Shown: positions 52,744 through 61,963, counted from the first letter of the stretch. The stretch is DNA of 64,000 bases from WTKD01 sp965243525 (GCA_965243525.1 OZ251568.1:806001-870000), one strand, 5' to 3'. The notes: generated by a model from the letters alone, not told the origin. Numbers and translations: made by a program.

Positions 52744-53193
52744 ATGGTAATTACAAAAAACAAATGCTTTAATCCTGGTCGTTTCCTGTTAGCACATCGG
52801 GGATTCGACTCATGGGTAGATAATTTTTGGAAGAATTTCGATCATCATGTTCCTGGTGAATACAACGATGGAAATCCACTTGTAGACATCGAGGATCGAG
52901 ATGATGAGTATCTTATTTCAGCAAATTTGCCAGGAATCGACGAAAAAGACATCAATGTCACATTAGAAAATCAGTCCCTGCATATTTCGGTTGAAAAAGA
53001 GCAAGAAAAAGAGGAAGACAACAAACGCTATGTGCTGCGCGAACGACGTGGTCTTGCATTTGAGCGAAGTTTTTCCTTGCCTACAAGCGTTGATGTTGAT
53101 GCCGTCGAGGCATCATTCAAAAAGGGCGTGTTAGAGATACACATTCCTAAAAAAGAGGAGGTCAAACCAAGAAAGATTGAATTAAAGGATTAA
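52744..53193 (+). CDS. Small heat-shock protein, Hsp20/alpha-crystallin family
   Basis: A 149-residue ATP-independent chaperone that holds unfolding proteins. A Phe/Trp-rich N-terminus (FDSWVDNFWKNFDHH) precedes the alpha-crystallin domain: PLVDIEDRDDEYLISANLPGIDEKDINVTLENQSLHI, RYVLRERRGLAFERSFSLP, and the consensus A-x-x-x-x-G-V-L pattern ASFKKGVLEIHIPK; a short C-terminal tail ends with KIELKD. AGGAGG is well placed before the ATG. The upstream region indicates sigma-54 control with distant activator sites, unlike the HrcA or sigma-32 control usual for heat-shock genes. A strong terminator follows, so the gene stands alone. Confidence 0.96.
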   Translation: MVITKNKCFNPGRFLLAHRGFDSWVDNFWKNFDHHVPGEYNDGNPLVDIEDRDDEYLISANLPGIDEKDINVTLENQSLHISVEKEQEKEEDNKRYVLRERRGLAFERSFSLPTSVDVDAVEASFKKGVLEIHIPKKEEVKPRKIELKD

Positions 53194-53218
53194 TATAAAT
53201 CCGACAACGAACAGCGCA

Positions 53219-53245
53219 AGAGGTGGTATATGCCACCTCTTTTTT
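53219..53245 (+). terminator. Rho-independent terminator of hsp20
   Basis: AGAGGTGG (53219-53226) and CCACCTCT (53233-53240) form a perfect 8-bp stem around a 6-base loop, followed by TTTTT. Confidence 0.9.
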
Positions 53246-53275
53246 ATATTTTGCAGATACAGAGTTAATTAACTA

Positions 53276-53896
53276 TTAATACGATATCTGCGTATCAATC
53301 GACCGCCACAGATACCAGGTTGCAATTGTTCGATAGGGTTTCCATCGATGACTGAACTCTTCAGCTTCCTTTGGCGTGCAACTAATCGCATAGCCTTTTT
53401 CTATCGCACGACGCACTCCAAGATCTCCTGCAGGAAAAATATCAGGGTGGTTGAGATGGAAAATGCCCACCATCTCGATGGTCCACAACCCAACCCCTTT
53501 TATCGTAATCAGCTGTTTCGCCATGTCATCATAATCACTCCAATGCATCTGCATGCATTCTGGATGCTGAAGAAAAAATTGTGCTGCAGCCTGAAAATAT
53601 TCCGCCTTTTTGCGCGATAGGCCTAGTTTTTGCAGTGTTTCCGGAGTTTGGGTGATCAAGCATTCCGGATCGAGTGGATCGACTTTCTCCTGGATGCGAT
53701 TCCATATGGCTGATGCTGCTTTCACCGATAGTTGTTGTCCAGTGATTGCCTGCAATAACACCGCAAAGGCATCAGCACGCTTTTGCAAAACTTCTCCTGA
53801 AAATTTATGGATACTGCGTGCGAGCACTACATCTCGTTCTGCCAATACACGACAGCCTTCGTTCCAATAATCAGGACCTTGTTCGCGGATATTCAT
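53276..53896 (-). CDS. DNA-3-methyladenine glycosylase II, HhH-GPD family (AlkA-like)
   Basis: A 206-residue base-excision glycosylase. LLQAITGQQLSVKAASAIWNRI is the start of the HhH-GPD core, ITIKGVGLWTIEMVGIF the helix-hairpin-helix that grips DNA, and FPAGDLGVRRAI carries the catalytic Asp. It removes alkylated purines. Length matches the short AlkA/MAG form without an N-terminal Ada-like or TBP-like domain. Single gene, convergent with hsp20; no strong ribosome site, with TATACA seven bases before the ATG. Confidence 0.93.
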   Translation of the reverse strand: MNIREQGPDYWNEGCRVLAERDVVLARSIHKFSGEVLQKRADAFAVLLQAITGQQLSVKAASAIWNRIQEKVDPLDPECLITQTPETLQKLGLSRKKAEYFQAAAQFFLQHPECMQMHWSDYDDMAKQLITIKGVGLWTIEMVGIFHLNHPDIFPAGDLGVRRAIEKGYAISCTPKEAEEFSHRWKPYRTIATWYLWRSIDTQISY

Positions 53897-53984
53897 GGTG
53901 TTTTGTATAAGTAGACTTCTTTGACATGGATAACCTATCGTTCAATATGAACGAATATTGTTATGATTCTTTCTTGCCTTGCCA

Positions 53985-55052
53985 TTATTTGTCGGTTTGG
54001 TCATCCTCTGGCGGGGTTGTTCGCCCCAGTTGTTCCAGTGCCGCATAGGGGTCAAAATCTTTGGAATCAAGTTTTTTAAACGCGCTAATTGCATTGATTG
54101 TTTCAGCGAGACTTCCTCCCAGCCGTGCATGCGCCTCCAAAAACGCCGCAGCGTTTCCATAATATATGTGATAGAGATCGATAAAAGCGTTGTTTATTTC
54201 GATATCCGGCAATCCTGAAAAGTTTTCGGTTTCAAAAGTGTCCGAATAATTCTTTTTATAGTTTTGCTTGAATCGTGTAATGATGCGCTCTTTCTCAGAT
54301 ATTTTTGCGGTGCTGCCCAATGAAGAACTATAGACTTCCTCCAATTCTTCTCGCAAAGAAGCAATTATATTAAGAAAACGTTCATAATCACGAACAAAGG
54401 CATCGTGTTCTGCGATAATCGAAGCATTAATCCCATGGGTGTCTTGCATATACTGTTTTGCTCCCATCGATCCAACAAAACTTGCGAATTCTTCATTGAA
54501 CTGCGTTTTTGAACGCAACCACAGTTTCGAATGCGCCAATTCATGGAGCACGAGTTCTGCCAAATGATATTCTGTATACCCTGCCATATAGGTATAGACA
54601 AGTTCAGGAAAATATCCATGCGAGCTGAAAGCATCCACTCTTCTGACATAGACATCATATCCTTGACTGCGAAGACGTTCTGCCTCTTTCTCAGCATGTG
54701 CAAGCGTATAGTATCCACGATATGGCAATCTGCCAAATATGGGATACCACCAGGTATGTCGCTCAAAAGAATCAGCTTTCACCGCTGAAACGACATCCAC
54801 AAGGTATGATTTATCAGTTTTTACGTATTTTGTGTAACTCTTCGTGCGATTCAAATCGAGAACATCGATACCAAAGGAACGAATTGCAGCAATGCGTTGA
54901 AACAAGATAGTCAATGCCCGATTGGCATACACCTGTTCAAAAGGCACCGCCTCAGTGTGATGGGTAAGATATTCCCCCGCATTTTGGGTCAAATAACAGC
55001 CACCACCAACCAATCCTATGAGGAGTATTCCTAGTATGCGGATGTTCTGCAT
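53985..55052 (-). CDS. Putative aminopeptidase lipoprotein (Aminopep family, PF10023-like)
   Basis: A 355-residue protein with a short hydrophobic leader ending LVGGGC, so a lipid-anchored N-terminus at Cys19 is possible though the lipobox is not ideal. VLHELAHSKLWLRSKTQFNEEFASFVGSMGAKQYM is the HExxH-like zinc motif (HELAH) with the following downstream Glu, matching a family annotated as predicted aminopeptidases. YYTLAHAEKEAERLRSQGYDVYVRRVDAFSSHGYF precedes it. The reading frame is open 107 codons upstream but the upstream part overlaps the ABC gene, so ATG 55052 is preferred. It follows the second peptide ABC operon by 46 bases and would cut peptides in the periplasm before or beside import. 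Confidence 0.82.
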   Translation of the reverse strand: MQNIRILGILLIGLVGGGCYLTQNAGEYLTHHTEAVPFEQVYANRALTILFQRIAAIRSFGIDVLDLNRTKSYTKYVKTDKSYLVDVVSAVKADSFERHTWWYPIFGRLPYRGYYTLAHAEKEAERLRSQGYDVYVRRVDAFSSHGYFPELVYTYMAGYTEYHLAELVLHELAHSKLWLRSKTQFNEEFASFVGSMGAKQYMQDTHGINASIIAEHDAFVRDYERFLNIIASLREELEEVYSSSLGSTAKISEKERIITRFKQNYKKNYSDTFETENFSGLPDIEINNAFIDLYHIYYGNAAAFLEAHARLGGSLAETINAISAFKKLDSKDFDPYAALEQLGRTTPPEDDQTDK

Positions 55053-55098
55053 TAGTTTTATCTGCTTGGTATTCACAGGTACAGTGTAGTATATCGAC

Positions 55099-56058
55099 TC
55101 AGCTGCTGCCATTATATCGTGCAGAAATACTATGACCTTTTGCGATGGAAATTCTCTTTTCTGCCGATGCAGAAGAATGGAACGCCTTCCCATAGGCAGT
55201 TGCATCGGTTGTGGGGTCAAAAGAAGAATCTTGTGTTGCTGTTGTGATCTGTGGAGCAGTGAGCATTTTTGGTATAGATTCATACAGGCGGTGGGTGTAT
55301 CGATGCTGACTATTAAAGCTAATTTGATGTGCGCTTCCTTCTTCAACAAGAACTCCGCGATACATAACCCCAATGCGATCAGCTATATACAGAACATTTG
55401 AAAGATCATGAGCAATAAAGAGTATTGAAACATCGTAAGTCTTTCTGATGTCCAAGAGCACATTGAGAATTTGACGTCGAACGGTCGTGTCCAGAGAAGA
55501 AACAATTTCATCACAGATGATGATTTTGGGACGGGTGAGCAATGCGCGTGCAAGAGCCAGGCGCTGTCGCTGACCGCCTGATAATGCTATCGGTGATCGT
55601 CCCAAAAAAGACGATTCAAGCTGCAACAAAGAGAGCAATTTCTGAATACTGACATCCGCCTGCCGGCGTCCCTTCCACTGATCGGTGTAGCGTATGCTGT
55701 CATAGAGGATGCTTTGCACGCTGAGGCGAGGATTCAAAGAACGCGCAGGGTCTTGAAATACATATCGCACTTGTTGTTGGAATTCTTTTCTGATTTGTTT
55801 GTCGTTTGGTTTGAGAATGCGATTCTGATGGGTATGCGCAAGGTTGAGCTCAATCGAACCAATTTCGGTGGGCACCAAGCCAACAATCATGCGTGCAAGA
55901 CTTGTTTTTCCAGAGCCACTCTCTCCTACCAATCCATAAATTTCACCAGGGCCTATCTGAAGCGATACCCCGTTTACCGCATAGACATGGCGTGACTTGT
56001 CACCAAAAAATCCAGAAGATAGATCGTATCGGTGAAACACATTATCTACGTTTAGCAT
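55099..56058 (-). CDS. Peptide ABC transporter ATPase (OppF/DppF-like), system 2
   Basis: A 319-residue ATPase with GESGSGKTSLARMIVGLVP, LSGGQRQRLALARALL and IIICDEIVSSLDTTVRRQI. After VEEGSAHQISFNSQHRYTHRLYESIP it diverges: the usual C-terminal cysteine cluster is replaced by a Thr/Ser-rich tail (ITTATQDSSFDPTTDATAYG). The ATPase core is intact, so it is probably active, but the regulatory or cluster-binding tail of system 1 is missing. Overlaps the OppD-like gene by 17 bases. Confidence 0.92.
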   Translation of the reverse strand: MLNVDNVFHRYDLSSGFFGDKSRHVYAVNGVSLQIGPGEIYGLVGESGSGKTSLARMIVGLVPTEIGSIELNLAHTHQNRILKPNDKQIRKEFQQQVRYVFQDPARSLNPRLSVQSILYDSIRYTDQWKGRRQADVSIQKLLSLLQLESSFLGRSPIALSGGQRQRLALARALLTRPKIIICDEIVSSLDTTVRRQILNVLLDIRKTYDVSILFIAHDLSNVLYIADRIGVMYRGVLVEEGSAHQISFNSQHRYTHRLYESIPKMLTAPQITTATQDSSFDPTTDATAYGKAFHSSASAEKRISIAKGHSISARYNGSS

Positions 56059-56848
56059 CGTCTAAGACCTCCATCGTAATAACATGATCCAACAACAATG
56101 CAGTGTATGGATGCTGTGGATTCTCTATCAACGCACGAGTATCTCCCTGTTCTCGAATAAATCCTGATTCCATGACCACCATGCGATTCGTAATACCACT
56201 CACCAAGGCGATGTCGTGCGAAATAAAGATGATGCTCAACGCACGATTTTTCTGCAATTCAAGCAAGAGTTGCACAATTTCTGCCTGGATTGTCACGTCC
56301 AAGGAGGTGGTAGCTTCATCAGCAATCAAAATGCGTGGATTTTGTGCAAGTGCTAATGCAATCATAACTCGCTGCAGCATCCCTCCAGAAAACTGATGTG
56401 GATAATTCTTTAAGCGCTGTTGCGGATGAGGAATATGCATTTCTTGCAGGAGTTGAACAGCACGATCTTGCAGGACATCTGTTGTCTCATCAATATAGAA
56501 ATTTTTCAATGTCTCTGTGAGTGTTTTTCCTATGGGATAGAGTGGATCAAAGGCTGGATTTGGCTCTTGAAATATATAGGCAATTTGTCTTCCTCTGATG
56601 TCACGTATGTTCTTTGTTTGGAGAAGATCAACACCGTCAAACAAAACACGCCCTCTCAAAATTCTCGCCGATGGAGGAAGCAATTGCAAAATAGACAAAC
56701 AGCTTATGGTTTTCCCGCTGCCACTTTCTCCAATAATTCCCAATATCTCACCCTCATCAAGATGCCATCCTACATCACAGACAACGCTGTGTGTTTCATC
56801 CCCTGTTCCAAATGCAATTGTTAACTCTTGAACTTCTAACAAGCTCAT
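56042..56848 (-). CDS. Peptide ABC transporter ATPase (OppD/DppD-like), system 2
   Basis: A 268-residue ATPase: GESGSGKTISCLSILQLLPP, FSGGMLQRVMIALALAQNPRILIADEATTSLDVTIQ and FISHDIALVSGITNRMVVMESGFIREQG. It ends shortly after QHPYTALLLDHV, about 60 residues earlier than system 1 OppD, so the C-terminal Cys cluster is absent. AAGGA eight bases before the ATG at 56848 sets the start; the frame is open 33 more codons into oppC. Confidence 0.92.
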   Translation of the reverse strand: MSLLEVQELTIAFGTGDETHSVVCDVGWHLDEGEILGIIGESGSGKTISCLSILQLLPPSARILRGRVLFDGVDLLQTKNIRDIRGRQIAYIFQEPNPAFDPLYPIGKTLTETLKNFYIDETTDVLQDRAVQLLQEMHIPHPQQRLKNYPHQFSGGMLQRVMIALALAQNPRILIADEATTSLDVTIQAEIVQLLLELQKNRALSIIFISHDIALVSGITNRMVVMESGFIREQGDTRALIENPQHPYTALLLDHVITMEVLDDAKRR

Positions 56849-56897
56849 CTCCGGTATCCTTCTCTCGATCTGTGGATGCTCACCATAGCGTTCATAA

Positions 56898-57974
56898 TCA
56901 TAGCCTTGCGTGGTGTGGATCGAAATAATCCCGCAAAAATTCTCCAAAAAAAGTAAAGCCCAAGGTTGTTAACAAGAGCAATATTCCTGGTGAGAAAAGC
57001 CAGGGAAAGTTTTGCAGGGTGCTCAACGTGATGGTGTCACGACTCAACATCGATCCCCAACTGACTGCCGGTTCACTGATTCCCAATCCTAGATAACTCA
57101 AGAGCACCTCCCCCAATATAAAGCCGGGAATGCTCAGCGCTGCACTGACAATGAGTATCGAAGAAAGGTGTGGCATGATGTAGACAAACAAAATTTTTAT
57201 CACTGGAACTGATTCCAACTCAGCATTCACAACAAAATCTTCTCGTTTGATGCTGTGCACCATCCCGCGCACAAGCCGTGCAGAACCCGGCCATCCAACG
57301 AAGGAAAGTATTATCGTGATCAGCAGATACGTCTGCCCTGAATCTAAATCATTGGATAAGAGAGACCGCAAAAAAAGGATGAGATAGAGCCCTGGAATAA
57401 GGATGATCAGCTCTGCAATGCGCATAATAGTCCAATCTATGATTCCCCCAAAATAGCCTGCAAGTCCGCCAAGGAGGAGCGCAAGAAACATGGATATGCT
57501 AATTCCAAGAAAGCCAATAGTTAACGATATTCGCGAGCCATATAACACACGAGAAAAAACATCGCGCCCCAATGCATCAGAACCTAATAAAAATATTGGA
57601 TACTGCATGGATGTATCGCGTTCATAACTGCTGGTTGTTCCAAACAGGTGGATGTCAGTTTTGATAAAACCCAGCAATCGTATCGGTTCACCACGCACAA
57701 AGATGCGAACAGGATGGTGTTTGCCTGCAATGCGTGCATACTGCATATCCAAGGGACGAAGCAATGTGGTTTCTTGCACTTGAAGACGAAGGCCAAGCTC
57801 CTTTGAATAGAATCGAAGGTTTGCAGGATGATAGACATGCTCAGTAAATTGTGTTTGTGCTCCATATGGGGCAAGAAATTCCCCGAATGCCAATCCAAAA
57901 TACAGAACAAACAAGATGCTCAGCGAGATGATTGCAAGTTTGCTGCGTGCGAGTTGCGTTCTAAACGGTTTCAT
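56898..57974 (-). CDS. Peptide ABC transporter permease (OppC/DppC-like), system 2, with large insertion
   Basis: A 358-residue permease. After the first helix (KLAIISLSILFVLYFGLAFGEFLAPYG) about 100 residues are predicted to be outside the membrane (FYSKELGLRLQVQETTLLRPLDMQYARI... IRLLGFIKTDIHLFGTTSS) before LGSDALGRDVFSRVLYGSR. The core has five helices and the loop ELESVPVIKILFVYIMPHLSSILIV. The same kind of insertion occurs in system 1 OppC. ATG 57974 is used; the frame is open 13 codons upstream. Overlaps oppB-like by 14 bases. Confidence 0.92.
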   Translation of the reverse strand: MKPFRTQLARSKLAIISLSILFVLYFGLAFGEFLAPYGAQTQFTEHVYHPANLRFYSKELGLRLQVQETTLLRPLDMQYARIAGKHHPVRIFVRGEPIRLLGFIKTDIHLFGTTSSYERDTSMQYPIFLLGSDALGRDVFSRVLYGSRISLTIGFLGISISMFLALLLGGLAGYFGGIIDWTIMRIAELIILIPGLYLILFLRSLLSNDLDSGQTYLLITIILSFVGWPGSARLVRGMVHSIKREDFVVNAELESVPVIKILFVYIMPHLSSILIVSAALSIPGFILGEVLLSYLGLGISEPAVSWGSMLSRDTITLSTLQNFPWLFSPGILLLLTTLGFTFFGEFLRDYFDPHHARL

Positions 57975-59016
57975 TTTTTCGTCCAAAGCGAATACGTGGA
58001 TCAACCAATGCAAGGCAGATATCAGAAATAATGATTCCTAGAATCACCAGGAAACTGACAAACATGATGCTTGCAAGCACGAGGTTAACGTCTTCTGAGA
58101 CAACCGCCTGATAGGTGAGTCGTCCGATGCCTGGGTAGGCAAAGATAATTTCAAGGATCAAGGATCCTGAAAACAAACTGGCGAGAAGGTTTGCACTGCC
58201 GGTAATGAATGGATTCATCGCATTGCGAAAGGCATGGACCCACCGGATACGTGATTCTGGAATCCCCCGTGAGCGGAGGGAAACAACATAGGGCTTGCCC
58301 AGTTGATCAAGCATGGTCGCACGAATAACTCGCAGCGAAGATCCAATGCCTGAGATAAAGGCCCCAAATAATGGCAGTAAGATATGGTGTAAATAACTAA
58401 AAACAAAGCGCACTGGAGCTTCTGAACGGGGAAAGGAAGGATAGGCGGTAACCGGAAACCATCCACTGGTGGCTGCAAACAACTGCAGAAGGATGAGCAT
58501 GAGTATGCCGGGAAATGCATGAAAAAATAGGGCAAAGAATCCCACCCCCACATCCAGTTTTGTACCTGCCTTCGATGAAAGATAGATACCGAGCATGAAT
58601 GAAGAGATACTTAGAAACACCAACGAAATAAGGTTAAGAACAAGCGAATTTATCAATCGATCTCGTATTAAGAAAAGTATGGGGGCACGCGTAATAAGGC
58701 TTCTTCCAAGGTCTCGTTCAATGACTGCGCGTTTTACCCACAGAAGGTATTGTACGTAAAACGGTTTATCAAGACCAAGCCGCGCACGCGCGATTGCGAT
58801 GGCCTCATCACTGATGGCTTCATCTGTTTGGTAATCTTGGCTGCTCAGCAGATAACTCAGGACAAAGCGATCCATGATGTCTCCAGGAGCAAGGCTCATC
58901 AATGCAAATATCAAAAAACCCAAAATAAATAAGGTAATGATCATTGCAGTAACCCGCCAAAAGATAAACCGAATAAGTGGAAATCGAGTCAAAAATTTTT
59001 GTATTGTTGCGATCAT
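57961..59016 (-). CDS. Peptide ABC transporter permease (OppB/DppB-like), system 2
   Basis: A 351-residue permease with FIFWRVTAMIITLFILGFLIFALMSLAPGDIMDRFVLSYLL at the start and SLRSRGIPESRIRWVHAFRNAMNPFITG as the EAA loop. The Asp/Glu-rich loop SSQDYQTDEAISDEAIAIARARLGLDKPF after helix 1 is longer than in system 1. It follows the binding-protein gene by 92 bases, which hold a stem-loop. Confidence 0.92.
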   Translation of the reverse strand: MIATIQKFLTRFPLIRFIFWRVTAMIITLFILGFLIFALMSLAPGDIMDRFVLSYLLSSQDYQTDEAISDEAIAIARARLGLDKPFYVQYLLWVKRAVIERDLGRSLITRAPILFLIRDRLINSLVLNLISLVFLSISSFMLGIYLSSKAGTKLDVGVGFFALFFHAFPGILMLILLQLFAATSGWFPVTAYPSFPRSEAPVRFVFSYLHHILLPLFGAFISGIGSSLRVIRATMLDQLGKPYVVSLRSRGIPESRIRWVHAFRNAMNPFITGSANLLASLFSGSLILEIIFAYPGIGRLTYQAVVSEDVNLVLASIMFVSFLVILGIIISDICLALVDPRIRFGRKNETV

Positions 59017-59061
59017 TGTTGTCAGAATGCTAACTAATTGGTGCCGGAGATCATTGTTTTT

Positions 59062-59095
59062 TCTGGGCAGGACAATAATTGAGCCCTGCCTCAGA
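59062..59095 (-). other. Intercistronic stem-loop after the binding-protein gene
   Basis: TCTG-GGCAGG (59062-59071) pairs with CCTGCC-T-CAGA (59085-59095), a 10-bp stem with one bulge and a 13-base loop. No T-run follows on the minus strand, so it probably stabilises the upstream message rather than terminating it. Confidence 0.6.
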
Positions 59096-59108
59096 ATTCA
59101 AAACGTTC

Positions 59109-60908
59109 TTATTCAAGATAGATTCTTGTCGATTCAAACGCGCCTAGGGCATCAAAGAACACATTTTGCCATTTCGAACGAATTGCAAAAAATGAGTTTG
59201 GATACACGATATAAAAGAGCGGTAATTCTTCAAGGATAATACGCTGATATTCATCGTATATTTTCTTTGCTTTCACCCGATCAATTGTAAATCGCCCCTC
59301 GTTGTATAATTCGTCAATACGCGTCTCCCATTCAGTTGCCGGTTCTGATTGCACCGGATGCCAGAGATGGAAATTGCCACTTGACTGCCAAACATTGCTC
59401 CCTCCACTTGGCCAATAATTTGTTCCCAAGCTGACTGTCACCGCATCCCATTCATAGGTATTGGTGAGCCTTCCTACGAGGTTTTGAAAATCAATTGGCT
59501 TTTGTTCTGCACTGATGCCAATCTTACGCAAGTCTTCGACAAAAATCGCCACAACCTTTGTGCCGATATCTGATTCAACACCATGCATAATGTCAAAACC
59601 AACCTGGTTGCCATCCTTGTCATAGAGCAAACCATCATTTCGCTGCTCCATTCCGATTTCTGCAAGCAAGGACAATGCTCGATCTGGGTCATATGTATAT
59701 TCAAGTTGAATTGCAGGATCAAACATTGGGTTTGCCGTTGCGAAAAAGTATTTTGCCGGACTTGCAAGTCCGCGATAGACATCTCGTGCAATACGTTCAC
59801 GGTTTAAGACTGAGCTCATCGCCTGTCGAAATTTCTTGTTGCTGAACCATGCAAGTTTCACGGGATCAACGGTGGCAGGATTCTGGTTGAACGTAAAAAA
59901 TCCTGAGGAAAGTGCTGGCCCTCCGTTATAAATATCAAAATCACGATTCTCAATTTCTAGAAGCGGAATGAGATCTTCGGGTCGCGGACTATAGGAATCG
60001 GTTTCACCATTGCGAAACACAAGGTATTCAGTATTCTGATCAGGCACAATGCGTACGATAACCTCCTCAGTATAGGGAAGGGAAACTCCCGCATCGTCCT
60101 TCTTCCAATATTGTTTATTTCTTCGAAGAACAACTCGCACTCCTGGGGTATACTCAACGATGTGATAGGGCCCAATCGAAGGAATCCGCAATACATCGGT
60201 ATCAGCACTCAACACATCAAGCATTGCAGCCGCTCCCTCAGCATCCTTTGTCTCTTTGTATATAAACATTGGCCCAAAGCTCATATTACTCGAAAGAATG
60301 GGATTCGCTACGATGCGTGGAAAATCAAAGGCAAAAGAATATCTGTCAATCTTTTCAATGGTAATACGTTCAGTCGAACCATCGGGCATCTGCACAAATT
60401 GAGATGCATACCCCGGTTGTTGCAATGTCTGATCACCGTCTACCTCGTTATACCAAAACACAACCTCGTCGGCGGTAACGTGGATTTTTTCATCGGATTC
60501 AGGATAAGTCCAATACAGATCATCTCGCAGGGTATACACAACACGTAATGTGTCCTGTGCTTCGTTAACTTCTATTTCAAATCGTGCAATATTAGGAATA
60601 AATTCTTTTTTGTAAGGATCATAATCAGCCAATGGTTCATTCTGTAATGCATCGATAATTGCGCGAGAATCAGCATCGCGTGCGGTCATTGTATTAAAAG
60701 TCTTTGGATCATCGTTGAGGGTTGAAACGCGAATCCCTCCTATGGTTCCATCGGCAAATGCCGGTGGCCCCATTTTGGTGATGGTTTGCGAAAGCACCGG
60801 ATGATCCTCTTGGACCTGATCAGCACTTTCGATCTCTTCAGATTGCCCAGCACCAATGAAAAAAATGAGCATAGATATGCATACACACAGAAAATATAGT
60901 TTTTTCAT
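59109..60908 (-). CDS. Peptide-binding protein (SBP family 5), system 2
   Basis: A 599-residue periplasmic binding protein, longer than usual OppA (about 540). The signal peptide (MKKLYFLCVCISMLIFFIGAGQSEE) has no lipobox Cys at the cleavage region. DGTIGGIRVSTLNDDPKTFNTMTARDADSRAIIDALQNEPL, LRVVYTLRDDLYWTYPESDEKIHVTADEVVFWYNEV and FSNKKFRQAMSSVLNRERIARDVYRG follow the SBP_bac_5 pattern. Two ATGs are at 60911 and 60908; a TGTAAT lies five bases before the second, without a clear -35 or ribosome site, so the start mode is unsure. The ligand is probably a peptide. Confidence 0.93.
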   Translation of the reverse strand: MKKLYFLCVCISMLIFFIGAGQSEEIESADQVQEDHPVLSQTITKMGPPAFADGTIGGIRVSTLNDDPKTFNTMTARDADSRAIIDALQNEPLADYDPYKKEFIPNIARFEIEVNEAQDTLRVVYTLRDDLYWTYPESDEKIHVTADEVVFWYNEVDGDQTLQQPGYASQFVQMPDGSTERITIEKIDRYSFAFDFPRIVANPILSSNMSFGPMFIYKETKDAEGAAAMLDVLSADTDVLRIPSIGPYHIVEYTPGVRVVLRRNKQYWKKDDAGVSLPYTEEVIVRIVPDQNTEYLVFRNGETDSYSPRPEDLIPLLEIENRDFDIYNGGPALSSGFFTFNQNPATVDPVKLAWFSNKKFRQAMSSVLNRERIARDVYRGLASPAKYFFATANPMFDPAIQLEYTYDPDRALSLLAEIGMEQRNDGLLYDKDGNQVGFDIMHGVESDIGTKVVAIFVEDLRKIGISAEQKPIDFQNLVGRLTNTYEWDAVTVSLGTNYWPSGGSNVWQSSGNFHLWHPVQSEPATEWETRIDELYNEGRFTIDRVKAKKIYDEYQRIILEELPLFYIVYPNSFFAIRSKWQNVFFDALGAFESTRIYLE

Positions 60909-61089
60909 CATAAATTACATTAACGTGCATAAAGCACCTTTGCAATACACATCGATTCTGGCACCAAACAGATCAACATAAGCCGTTTTTGTCTCATGGC
61001 ATGCGATACGGTGCAGAAAGACATACCGCTAATTATTTCTATAGACGGTGTCAGTGTTACAACTGCATCATTTATAGCATACTATACCT

Positions 61090-61785
61090 ATGAATATAGT
61101 TATTACCGGGGCGTCTCGAGGAATTGGCTTTTCTCTCGCTGAAACATTTTTAAAAGAAGGCCATCACGTATTGGGCAGCGCTCGAAAAAAACAAGCAGAG
61201 GGGCTTGCCACATTGCATAATCGTTATTCAAAGGCATTCACTCCTTTTGTTGTGGACGTTACAGATCCTTCCTCAATTACCGCTGCGCAAACACATATCG
61301 AACAGGCAATTCCTTCCCTTGATATTTTGATAAACAATGCAGGGGTATACCTGCAAAAAGATACTCTTTCGTTTGATCAAGTGAATCCCGATGTGATTCT
61401 TGCAACGTTTGAGGCTAATGCGCTGGGAAGTTTTCGCTTTTCCCAGGCTATGCATCCATTGCTGAAAAAAGCAGATCACCCAAAAATATGCAATATTTCT
61501 TCAATAATTGGCAGCATTGCCTTTCAGTCCCATGCGCATGAATATGCATATACAACATCGAAGGCGGCTTTGAACATGCTGACCCGCCTGATGCAATTGC
61601 AGTTGAAAAGCGATGGTATTGCCGTTCTTGCGATGCACCCAGGTTGGGTAAAAACAGATATGGGTGGTTCTCAAGCACCGCTGAGTCCTGCGCAATCAGC
61701 ACAGGGAATACAGGATCAGATTCTTGCATGGAAAAACGACGATCATCCCTTCATCGATTATACTGGAAAAAGACTCGACTGGTAG
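61090..61785 (+). CDS. Short-chain dehydrogenase/reductase (SDR)
   Basis: A 231-residue classical SDR: TGASRGIGFSLAE is the NAD(P) loop, ILINNAG the structural motif, and NISSIIGSI with YAYTTSKAALNM supplies the Ser-Tyr-Lys catalytic set; HPGWVKTDMGG is typical. It oxidises or reduces an unknown alcohol/carbonyl. No ribosome site is seen, and CATACT (61078-61083) ends six bases before the ATG. A long hairpin with T-run follows. Its neighbours do not reveal the substrate. Confidence 0.9.
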   Translation: MNIVITGASRGIGFSLAETFLKEGHHVLGSARKKQAEGLATLHNRYSKAFTPFVVDVTDPSSITAAQTHIEQAIPSLDILINNAGVYLQKDTLSFDQVNPDVILATFEANALGSFRFSQAMHPLLKKADHPKICNISSIIGSIAFQSHAHEYAYTTSKAALNMLTRLMQLQLKSDGIAVLAMHPGWVKTDMGGSQAPLSPAQSAQGIQDQILAWKNDDHPFIDYTGKRLDW

Positions 61786-61805
61786 ATTTCTGCTAGCATC
61801 ACAAC

Positions 61806-61863
61806 TTGTGACATGTGAAAGATCTATTTTCTGCCGAGAAAATGGATCGTCACAACCGTTTTT
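61806..61863 (+). terminator. Bulged long-stem terminator after the SDR gene
   Basis: Inner stem GATC-T-ATTTTCT / AGAAAAT-G-GATC (61821-61848, GCCG loop) and outer stem TTGTGAC (61806-61812) / GTCACAA (61849-61855), the outer arms leaving an 8-base bulge on the 5-prime side only. TTTTT at 61859-61863 follows three bases later, so termination is plausible. Confidence 0.6.
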
Positions 61864-61929
61864 GCCGAGCGCCTTCTTTGGCGAGAATGCTCAAATACCG
61901 GCGAAATTCTAGACATTCTGTCACGTTTA

Positions 61930-61958
61930 TTATCAAAACCCCCCTTTTATCCGATAAT
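61930..61958 (+). promoter_or_regulatory. Promoter of the GH65 gene, leaderless arrangement
   Basis: TTATCA (61930-61935), 17 bases, GATAAT (61953-61958), then exactly five bases to the ATG at 61964; no Shine-Dalgarno is present. Confidence 0.5.
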
Positions 61959-61963
61959 GCACT

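Noticed and set aside
55053..55373. N-terminal 107-codon extension of the aminopeptidase
   Set aside because: It overlaps the end of the ABC ATPase gene and has no domain; the hydrophobic lipoprotein-like leader starts at 55052.
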